Below are positions 1-6,119 of a stretch of DNA of 64,000 bases, one piece after another. This stretch comes from Proteus terrae subsp. cibarius (GTDB lineage: Bacteria > Pseudomonadota > Gammaproteobacteria > Enterobacterales > Enterobacteriaceae): positions 868,001-932,000 of the forward strand of contig NZ_CP047349.1 of assembly GCF_011045835.1 (NCBI RefSeq), read 5' to 3'. The position numbers were made by a program, and so were the translations under genes. The notes beneath the pieces are model-generated. The model did not search any database. It was not told the DNA's origin and saw only the letters and a list, made by a program, of their open reading frames with translations. Positions within the stretch are counted from its first letter, which is position 1. The number at the start of each line of letters is the position of its first letter.

Positions 1-323
1 TATTCTTCATTTTCAGTATCAAATGGATAATTCACTGCAAAATCAAGAAAGTGACTGTAAACCTCTTCCAGATCCCAAGGATCACAAATATCAATTTCGT
101 AAGGTAATACTTCTGTATCAGGAGAGACAGTATGAATATCTTCAATGATTTTTGATGCTAATATTGAATCATTGGGTTGATGGATCATGACCAATCGACT
201 AACGGGGAAATCTTTTTGATGGCAAATAGAAATTGTTGGACGCCATGAGTTCCATCTTTTATGGCTTTTTCCCCGTTTATCTAATGTTGTGCCTAAAACA
301 CCAATCACCACTTTGCGTTTCAT
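1..323 (-). CDS. rtcR: RtcR, sigma-54-dependent activator of RNA repair operon (partial, N-terminal part)
   Basis: The minus-strand frame starts at the ATG ending at 323 and runs off the left edge, so only about 107 N-terminal residues are visible. The translation begins MKRKVVIGVLGTTLDKRGK and continues with RWNSWRPTISICHQ and VSPDTEVLPYEIDICDPWD, which I recognise as the N-terminal CARF-type sensor domain of RtcR. The family adds a AAA+ sigma-54 interaction domain and a helix-turn-helix, both of which would lie outside the window. RtcR senses RNA-damage ligands and activates rtc genes at sigma-54 promoters. The gene is divergent from the slipin-rtcB operon, and a sigma-54 promoter lies between them at 489-506, which supports the call. 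Confidence 0.9.
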   Translation of the reverse strand, partial: MKRKVVIGVLGTTLDKRGKSHKRWNSWRPTISICHQKDFPVSRLVMIHQPNDSILASKIIEDIHTVSPDTEVLPYEIDICDPWDLEEVYSHFLDFAVNYPFDTENEE

Positions 324-488
324 TAAGTTATCCCTACTTATCTTTTTATCTATATTTATAAATGTATAGATAAAAAGATAAGTTTTTATCGATTTTAATT
401 CAATAGCTAAATATTTAAAAATTACACTGAAAATCCTTTTATTAATTAAAACATATAGTTATAAATATTTTTGGTGATATTTAAAAAC

Positions 489-506
489 TTGGCACGATAC
501 TCGCAA
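489..506 (+). promoter_or_regulatory. sigma-54 promoter of the RNA repair operon
   Basis: TTGGCACGATACTCGCAA carries GG at 491-492 and GC at 503-504 with exactly ten bases between, the sigma-54 -24/-12 arrangement. It differs from the TGGCACG-N4-TTGCA consensus by one base in the -12 element. The predicted transcription start is near 515, so the tRNA-like element at 561-648 and a long leader would be transcribed ahead of the slipin gene. RtcR, divergently encoded, is the expected activator. Confidence 0.85.
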
Positions 507-514
507 TATTATTA

Positions 515-650
515 ATGTCTTGAGCAGATTTTAAATCTGGTAGGCACATAAAGAACACTCTGTGGTGTTATCTAAATGTGTTCCTCCACATCGGGACTCT
601 GTAGGTGAAGAGGGTTATTTTCAGGTTCGATTCCTGACACCAAAACCATT
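515..650 (+). ncRNA. leader RNA with tRNA-like fold, RtcR/sigma-54 operon
   Basis: Between the sigma-54 promoter and the slipin gene lies a noncoding stretch with a tRNA-like element at 561-648. A canonical T arm is present: TCAGG (621-625), loop TTCGATT, CCTGA (633-637). It is followed by a seven-base acceptor strand CACCAAA (638-644), a discriminator A and an encoded CCA (646-648). TGTGGTG (561-567) pairs with the acceptor strand with one mismatch. Two further arms lie inside: ATGTG/CACAT (576-591) and CTCT/AGAG (597-612, loop GTAGGTGA). An extra hairpin CAGATT/AATCTG (525-539) precedes them. No normal D-arm/anticodon order is seen, so this is not an ordinary tRNA. tRNA-like RNAs such as YrlA occur in related RNA-repair operons. 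Confidence 0.65.
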
Positions 651-877
651 ACAAATCCAAATGTAAAATTAAATATAAAAAATCGTTGTGACAGCAGTAT
701 CGTCACCTTGCTTATCCACCAGCAACTACGCTGGATTGAAGGCAGAAGAAGAGACAAACAAAGTATCGTTCCTCTCTTGTTTTCCCTTCGATTTCGCCAA
801 GTTTGTTCGTGGGAAGCAAGTCACGATAAAAATGGTAATAAAAGAAAGCCAATAATAAAGAAGAGAAAAAGGAAGCA
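651..877 (+). other. structured 5' leader upstream of slipin gene
   Basis: No credible gene lies between the tRNA-like element and the slipin start. Two hairpins are visible: CCAGC/GCTGG around 719-734, and a longer interrupted pairing between CTTG..TTCCC near 776 and GGGAA..CAAG near 820. Its role is unknown; it could be a second RNA domain of the same transcript or a processing site. A good ribosome site (AAGGAAG) precedes the ATG at 878. Confidence 0.4.
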
Positions 878-2023
878 ATGATGATAAGAACAACAATAAA
901 AGTGAAACAGGGACAACTGGGTTTATTAAAGAAGGACGATGAATATATTGATGTCCTTGCTGTGGGTGAACATAAATTTTTCGATCTTCGCCGTCAATTA
1001 AGTGTTGAGCTGGTGGAATTAAACGGCCCTGCAATTGAAAGGGAAAAAGCTGAATTTTTACGCCAATATCATCCAGAATGGGTGAGTGAATATTGTTTTG
1101 ATATTGTGCTATCTGATGAAGAGATTGGCTTACTTTATGAAAATGGCTCTCTCAAAGAGATCTTATCGCCGAGTACTCGCCGCCTCTATTGGAATTATGC
1201 ACAGCGCTCAATGGAAGTGTTGTCAGCAAATGAATTGGAAGTTTCGCCAGCTTTGGTTAAAAAATTACAGTATCCAAAATTACGTAACCAGACGATAAAA
1301 GGCAGTGAAGGTGTATTAAGTGTGGATATTCCGACATGGCATGCTGGCATTATCCGTGTTAATGGTGAAACTCAATCACTATTACCACCTGGATTAAAAG
1401 GCTATTGGCGTTATCAGCACAAAGTTGATGTTGAAGTCGTTGATATGCGCTTGCAAACACTCGATGTAAGTGGTCAAGAGATCTTAACAAAAGATAAAGT
1501 GACCTTACGCATTAATCTGTCAGCGAGTTGGCGTTATCGCGACGTGCTTTCAGCGTACCAACTACTGAGTTCACCTCTTGAGTTCTTATATAAAGAGTTG
1601 CAGTTTGCGTTACGTGAAGCCGTAGGAACAAGAACATTGGATGAATTATTAGAAAATAAAACACTGATTGACAGTTTAGTGAGTGAAAAAATCAGGGAAG
1701 TGACTAAAGGATATGGCATTGAAGTAGCTTCATTAGGGGTAAAAGACATTGTTTTACCGGGTGAAATGAAAACGATTTTAGCGCAGGTGGTTGAGGCTGA
1801 AAAATCAGCTCAGGCTAATGTTATACGTCGAAGAGAAGAGACATCCGCGACACGTTCTTTATTAAATACGGCAAAAGTGATGGAAAACAATCCAGTAGCT
1901 CTACGATTAAAAGAGCTAGAAACCGTAGAACGTATTGCAGAACGTATTGATAAGATTTCCGTTTATGGTGGTTTAGACCAAGTATTAAACGGGCTAGTAC
2001 AAATTAAAGGAGCACAGGCATGA
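878..2023 (+). CDS. slipin-like SPFH/band-7 protein of RNA repair operon
   Basis: The 381-residue protein has an N-terminal region of about 130 residues without a recognised domain. An SPFH/band-7 domain follows at roughly 135-330, with VDVEVVDMRLQTLDVSGQEI and LREAVGTRTLDELLENK typical of slipins. A charged, probably helical tail includes VVEAEKSAQANVIRRREE. Slipins usually carry an N-terminal membrane hairpin; none is visible here, so this form may be soluble or peripherally attached. The ribosome site AAGGAAG precedes the ATG at 878; a second ATG follows at 881. Its stop overlaps the rtcB start (ATGA), implying translational coupling. Band-7 proteins paired with RtcB are known from comparative genomics of RNA repair, but their biochemical role is unsettled. 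Confidence 0.85.
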   Translation: MMIRTTIKVKQGQLGLLKKDDEYIDVLAVGEHKFFDLRRQLSVELVELNGPAIEREKAEFLRQYHPEWVSEYCFDIVLSDEEIGLLYENGSLKEILSPSTRRLYWNYAQRSMEVLSANELEVSPALVKKLQYPKLRNQTIKGSEGVLSVDIPTWHAGIIRVNGETQSLLPPGLKGYWRYQHKVDVEVVDMRLQTLDVSGQEILTKDKVTLRINLSASWRYRDVLSAYQLLSSPLEFLYKELQFALREAVGTRTLDELLENKTLIDSLVSEKIREVTKGYGIEVASLGVKDIVLPGEMKTILAQVVEAEKSAQANVIRRREETSATRSLLNTAKVMENNPVALRLKELETVERIAERIDKISVYGGLDQVLNGLVQIKGAQA

Positions 2024-3243
2024 TATTGGATCATCAAATAGTAAAAGAAGCAGGGACTGCTGAAATCAAAATGTGGACAAATGGTGTACCTGTTGAAGCA
2101 GATGCTCTAAAGCAACTTATCAATACCGCCAAGATGCCTTTTATTTTTAAACATATGGCAGTAATGCCCGATGTTCACTTAGGGAAAGGTTCAACAATAG
2201 GAAGTGTTATCCCAACAAAAGGTGCGATTATTCCGGCTGCTGTTGGTGTGGATATTGGATGTGGAATGATTGCGGTAAAAACATCATTACACGCAAATGA
2301 TCTGCCAGATAACTTATTTGCCATAAGAACGGCAATAGAAAGAGCAGTACCTCATGGACGAACAAGTTATCAGTCAGGGAACGATCGGGGTTCATGGAAG
2401 AACCCACCTAAACTTGTTGATCAACATTGGCAACAACTTGAAGGGCGTTTTAAGGTTTTAACTGATAAGTATCCGCGTTTACGAAATACGAATAACTATC
2501 GTCACCTAGGTACATTAGGAACAGGAAACCACTTTATCGAGTTGTGCCTTGATGAAGCAGATAATGTTTGGGTAATGCTACATAGTGGATCTCGTGGTGT
2601 GGGTAATGCTATCGGTACATTATTTATACAAATGGCACAAGAAGACATGAGAGAACATATCGCTAACTTGCCAGACAAAAATTTAGCGTACTTAAAAGAA
2701 GGAACGCTTTTCTATGATGACTATATAGAAGCCGTAGAATGGGCACAGGATTTTGCTCGACATAACCGTGAAATTATGATGGAACGTGTGTTGGCGGCAT
2801 TATCAACAGAAATAACTAAACCTTTTACGACTCAACAACAGGCAGTGAACTGCCACCATAACTATGTGCAAAAAGAAATGCACTTTGGTGAAGAGGTTCT
2901 GGTGACTCGAAAAGGGGCTGTTTCTGCTCAAAAAGGTGAAATGGGGATCATTCCGGGTTCAATGGGAGCGAAGAGCTTTATTGTTAGAGGTAAGGGAAAT
3001 GCCGAAAGTTTCTGTTCATGTAGCCATGGTGCAGGACGCGTAATGAGCCGAACCGCAGCGAAAAAAGCCTTTAGTGTTGAAGACCAAATTCGAGCTACAG
3101 CGCATGTGGAATGTCGAAAAGATGAAGATGTGATTGATGAAATTCCAATGGCTTATAAGGATATTGATGCTGTTATGAAGGCTCAGTTATCGCTTGTTGA
3201 GGTTGTTCATACACTACGACAGGTTGTTTGTGTAAAAGGATAA
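2020..3243 (+). CDS. rtcB: RNA-splicing ligase RtcB
   Basis: The 407-residue protein matches the E. coli RtcB length. RtcB ligates RNA ends carrying 2',3'-cyclic phosphate or 3'-phosphate to 5'-OH ends, using GTP and Mn2+. Metal-binding signatures are present: HMAVMPDVHLGKGSTIGSV and VGVDIGCGM (Cys about 81). The SCSHGAGRVMSR motif contains the histidine that becomes guanylylated (about residue 336). It overlaps the slipin gene by ATGA and sits in the operon behind the sigma-54 promoter. No rtcA cyclase gene follows; the next gene is mrpI on the other strand. The role is repair of cleaved tRNA or other RNAs, regulated by RtcR. Confidence 0.96.
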   Translation: MILDHQIVKEAGTAEIKMWTNGVPVEADALKQLINTAKMPFIFKHMAVMPDVHLGKGSTIGSVIPTKGAIIPAAVGVDIGCGMIAVKTSLHANDLPDNLFAIRTAIERAVPHGRTSYQSGNDRGSWKNPPKLVDQHWQQLEGRFKVLTDKYPRLRNTNNYRHLGTLGTGNHFIELCLDEADNVWVMLHSGSRGVGNAIGTLFIQMAQEDMREHIANLPDKNLAYLKEGTLFYDDYIEAVEWAQDFARHNREIMMERVLAALSTEITKPFTTQQQAVNCHHNYVQKEMHFGEEVLVTRKGAVSAQKGEMGIIPGSMGAKSFIVRGKGNAESFCSCSHGAGRVMSRTAAKKAFSVEDQIRATAHVECRKDEDVIDEIPMAYKDIDAVMKAQLSLVEVVHTLRQVVCVKG

Positions 3244-3268
3244 TGGTGTTTTTTTAAGATAATTCATA

Positions 3269-3299
3269 ACTATCCCCTAACAGTAACGTAGGGGATAGT
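3269..3299 (+). terminator. hairpin after rtcB
   Basis: ACTATCCCCT (3269-3278) pairs perfectly with AGGGGATAGT (3290-3299). No U tract follows, so it may be a 3' end stabiliser or a factor-assisted terminator. The rest of 3300-3678 is very AT-rich and I see no gene in it. Confidence 0.55.
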
Positions 3300-3678
3300 G
3301 AGATATTACAGCGTGTGCATGGAATGCAAATGAATAAAATTTTTAAGAATAGAAATTTTCTTTGAATAAGGTCCTTATTTTCTGATTAAAAATCAAACAA
3401 AGAATGTTTAATATTTTTTATAAATAAAGATTGATATTAAACTTACAGTTTTCCAATAAAGATAATCAAAAAAAGAATATCTTTATTAAATTATTCTTTA
3501 ATTAGAAAACGATTATTAATAAATTATTAATACCAGTAATAGCGATTATTTATTTAATATAAAACATTTCCTAATTTTCTTAATTAGATTGAAATTAACT
3601 TTATTCTTATTGAAAAAGTATAGCCTACTCTATTTAGTGTATTAATTCTCAGTAAGTATATTAATTAAAAACCAGATG

Positions 3679-4245
3679 TTAATTTCTTATATCCCAAATG
3701 TGAACAAAGCGTTTTGAATTACTTGCAGTATAGATAACAGTATGTGAAATATTACGATGTCCCAAGTAATCCTGAATTAAGCGCGTATCTCTACCTAAAT
3801 CGGCCAAAGCATAGCCGCAGGCATGGCGAAGCATATGCGGATGAGGGGCAATGGATACATTAGCTTCCTTACCTAAACGACGAAGTAATCCATAAACTTG
3901 TTGACGTGAAATTGGGCCTGTTTTTTGAGATAAAAAGACCCATTCAGAATCCGATTCTCTCCATGTTTCCCGTTTTTTCAACCAGTTAACTAACGCATCA
4001 TATTCCTCTTCTATAATAGGTTGTGTTGTTGATAAACCTCCTTTTAAGCGCCTGACATAGAGTATCCTACTTTCCAAATCAATATCGCTTAAGGTTAGTC
4101 TGCATAGCTCACTAACACGAAATCCATGTAAAAAACACATTAAAAACATACAGTAATCTCTTTCTGGGTACCGTCCTTCTTTTGCTTGCTTCAAAATAGA
4201 GTTGATCTCAAAACGTGTAAGAAACTTACGTTGCTTCATTTTCAT
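3679..4245 (-). CDS. mrpI: MrpI, tyrosine recombinase controlling MR/P phase switch
   Basis: This is a FimB/FimE-type site-specific recombinase of about 188 residues. The catalytic set is visible: Arg in FLHGFRVSELCRLTLSDID, Lys in RRLKGG, H-x-x-R in HMLRHACGYALADLG, His in YLGHRN, and the nucleophilic Tyr in HTVIYT. The family inverts a promoter-bearing DNA segment. The frame stays open upstream to 4290, but MKMKQRKFLTR at 4245 fits the family length. An internal ATG at 4239 has better spacing from an AAAGG ribosome site, so the start is uncertain by two codons. It is divergent from mrpA, with the invertible element at 4467-4762 between them. Confidence 0.93.
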   Translation of the reverse strand: MKMKQRKFLTRFEINSILKQAKEGRYPERDYCMFLMCFLHGFRVSELCRLTLSDIDLESRILYVRRLKGGLSTTQPIIEEEYDALVNWLKKRETWRESDSEWVFLSQKTGPISRQQVYGLLRRLGKEANVSIAPHPHMLRHACGYALADLGRDTRLIQDYLGHRNISHTVIYTASNSKRFVHIWDIRN

Positions 4246-4466
4246 AACCTTTTCAATGAGATAACAAGGAACAAAAGTCAATTGATACATAACTATAACA
4301 AGTAATATATATCAATAAAGAGTTGTGTTTTTTTTATGCTTGCACTTTTACTTGTTAATTTTAAACAAGTTTATTGAAAGTTTATTTATTTTTAGAAAAT
4401 GAAAGTGATTGATTGACAAAGCGAAAAATGAATATAGATAGGAATTCGGCCATCTTTAGAGAAATA

Positions 4467-4762
4467 AACAGAATACACCAAATTGTTTACTATTATTCTC
4501 TGGCTTCTCACTTAAGTCAAATTTAATGTTCATCACATATCATCATTTATTTAACATATTGATATTTATCATTATTTCAAAAATCAAATATGATTAGTTA
4601 CTTTGTTTAAAATCTAGAAATAAATTTTTTTACTTTTTTCACAAATTATAGTAATTGCACTTAGAATTATAAACTCTTTTTCTGATATTTAAAGTTAGAT
4701 TATCTAAATGTGTTTGATTTCGAGATGAAAATTTTTAACAAAACAATTTGGTGTATTTTGTT
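4467..4762. repeat. MR/P invertible element with imperfect 22-bp inverted repeats
   Basis: The left repeat 4467-4488 and right repeat 4741-4762 are inverted copies with the shared core AATACACCAAATTGTTT preceded by AACA and one differing base. Exactly 252 bases lie between them (4489-4740), the size reported for the P. mirabilis mrp switch. MrpI recombines the repeats and flips the promoter. Two promoter-like patterns lie inside: TTCACA (4638) - 18 - TAGAAT (4662) on the plus strand, and TTTATA - 17 - TATAAT (4645-4673) on the minus strand. I cannot decide by eye whether this copy is ON or OFF. Confidence 0.9.
4638..4667 (+). promoter_or_regulatory. candidate sigma-70 promoter inside the switch, pointing to mrpA
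   Basis: TTCACA and TAGAAT are each one base off consensus, with an 18-base spacer. If this is the real mrp promoter, the window shows the ON orientation. The overlapping minus-strand candidate TTTATA-17-TATAAT (4645-4673) has a perfect -10 and would mean OFF. The assignment is therefore tentative. Confidence 0.35.
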
Positions 4763-4770
4763 TTGTTTCT

Positions 4771-4864
4771 AACGAGATTTAATTTCGTTTTGGACAGGCA
4801 TCAGTATACCAAAATTCAAAAACTCAATAATGAGTCATTCAATTAGGAATAATTTAATCCTAAT
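4771..4864 (+). promoter_or_regulatory. mrpA 5' leader with two hairpins
   Basis: Between the right inverted repeat and mrpA are AACGAGAT/ATTTCGTT (4771-4789) and ATTAGGA/TCCTAAT (4842-4864). Both would lie in the mrpA leader RNA in the ON phase. The mrpA' leader lacks them, although the last 40 or so bases before both start codons are alike. Their function is unknown; leader stability or attenuation is a guess. Confidence 0.4.
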
Positions 4865-4915
4865 GAATTTATTATTTTTAATGTCTTCGTCCTTTATATT
4901 TTAGGAAACAAAAAG

Positions 4916-5455
4916 ATGAAATTAAATAAATTAGCGTTAGTTCTTGGCTTAGGTTTATCTGTTGCTGCGGGTTCTACATTTGCTGCTGATCCAGTAAAAG
5001 ATCAAGGTCATGGTACAGTTAAATTTGTTGGTTCAATTATTGATGCTCCTTGTTCAATTACTCCAGATACAGAAAATCAAACTGTTCCATTAGGTCAAAT
5101 TTCTACTGCTGCATTAAAAGATGGTGGCCGTAGTAATTCTCGCGATTTTAAAATTTCTTTAGAGAATTGCACAACAGAAACTTATAAAACTGTTCAAACA
5201 ACCTTCACTGGTTCAGAAGATGCAGACATCTTAGCTGGTTCTTTAGGTATTGAAGGTATCGCTAAAAATGCTGCTGTTGTTATCACTGATGCGGGTGGTA
5301 AACAAATCAAATTAGGTACACCAAGCGCTGCTCAAACATTACGTGATGGTAATAACGATCTGAACTTTGCTGCTTACTTACAAGGTTCTTCTGCAGAAGC
5401 TGCTGTTCCTGGTGACTTCACTGCAATCGCAACTTTCGCACTGACTTATCAGTAA
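4916..5455 (+). CDS. mrpA: MrpA, MR/P major fimbrial subunit
   Basis: The 179-residue precursor opens with a signal peptide (MKLNKLALVLGLGLSVAAGS, cleavage near AFA-A). The mature pilin has the usual two cysteines (DAPCSI and ENCTTE), which form the fimbrial disulfide, and a C-terminal donor-strand region ending FTAIATFALTYQ. It forms the rod of the mannose-resistant Proteus-like fimbria. AGGAAAC gives the ribosome site. It carries a few extra residues (ADPVKDQGHG) after the signal compared with MrpA' (ADQGHG). It is the first gene of mrpABCDEFGHJ, and a hairpin with a U tract follows it, which would keep its mRNA in excess over downstream genes. Confidence 0.95.
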   Translation: MKLNKLALVLGLGLSVAAGSTFAADPVKDQGHGTVKFVGSIIDAPCSITPDTENQTVPLGQISTAALKDGGRSNSRDFKISLENCTTETYKTVQTTFTGSEDADILAGSLGIEGIAKNAAVVITDAGGKQIKLGTPSAAQTLRDGNNDLNFAAYLQGSSAEAAVPGDFTAIATFALTYQ

Positions 5456-5468
5456 GAAAAAATAAGTT

Positions 5469-5496
5469 CTGTACAGGGATGTACAGGGCTTTTTTC
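5469..5496 (+). terminator. attenuating hairpin between mrpA and mrpB
   Basis: CTGTAC (5469-5474) pairs with GTACAG (5481-5486), followed by GGCTTTTTTC. This partial terminator would explain high major-subunit mRNA relative to assembly genes. The core TACAGGGATGTA recurs, exactly or nearly, in hairpins at 14839-14866 and 23967-23999. Confidence 0.75.
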
Positions 5497-5537
5497 TTGT
5501 GTCTATTTTTAACGATTTTTTTCTTACGGAGAAAAAT

Positions 5538-6098
5538 ATGAATCGCAAGATGACACCACTATGGCTATGCCTTATTGCCAGCTTACTGACAACAACAGCA
5601 GTAGCAAGTGATGTAAAACAAGATAAAAACATGCATCAGCGATTTGGGGCACTTAATCTTTCAGGCTCGATTTTAGAACCATCATGCACGATTGCAGCTG
5701 GGAGTGGTGAACAAGTTATTCCACTGACAATGGTTTCTATTCCGATGCTGGTGACTGAAGGGCAAGGACCTATTGAGTATTTTTCTATCAGATTAACGGA
5801 ATGTACGCTAATTGAACAAAAAGGTCAGGAAGCGGACAACCCTCGTTTTATTGCGACGTTTGAAGGTCCCTCTAACGGGAATGGGAATTTTGCACTTTCT
5901 GGTGAGGCGAGAGGTGCGTCATTAGCCATTGCCGATCGTTATGGCAGACGAGCAATCCCTGGGAAGCCATTACCCCCGGTTGGTATTGACTCCAAATCGA
6001 TGGCGTTACTTTACCAAGCGCGAATAGTCAAAAATAACGATATACCAAAAGCTGGAAATTACCGAACAACGCTGCGATTTAAGCTGGAATACTATTAA
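5538..6098 (+). CDS. mrpB: MrpB, fimbrial subunit (rod terminator type)
   Basis: The 186-residue protein starts MNRKMTPLWLCLIASLLTTT with a signal peptide. The frame is open upstream to 5499, but ATG 5538 follows ACGGAGAAAAAT and matches MrpB' (MNRKMVPLLLL). Cysteines occur in EPSCTI and TECTLI. The protein ends YRTTLRFKLEYY, the aromatic C-terminal donor strand. In the MR/P system MrpB has been reported as the terminator that anchors and ends the fimbria. It lies between mrpA and the usher gene; its stop is 21 bases before mrpC. Confidence 0.9.
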   Translation: MNRKMTPLWLCLIASLLTTTAVASDVKQDKNMHQRFGALNLSGSILEPSCTIAAGSGEQVIPLTMVSIPMLVTEGQGPIEYFSIRLTECTLIEQKGQEADNPRFIATFEGPSNGNGNFALSGEARGASLAIADRYGRRAIPGKPLPPVGIDSKSMALLYQARIVKNNDIPKAGNYRTTLRFKLEYY

Positions 6099-6119
6099 AT
6101 GGATCGGGTTGGATAACTT

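Noticed and set aside
525..539. Hairpin CAGATT..AATCTG as an anticodon arm reading UUA
   Set aside because: It lies outside the acceptor pairing of the tRNA-like fold and has no associated D arm; treated as a leader hairpin.
561..648. Ordinary tRNA gene
   Set aside because: T arm and CCA are good, but the acceptor has a mismatch, no anticodon loop of seven bases is found, and the D-like arm is out of order.
4413..4440. TTGACA-16-TAGATA promoter reading into the invertible element from outside
   Set aside because: The -10 is poor; it would make mrp expression phase-independent, against known biology. Left as a weak possibility only.
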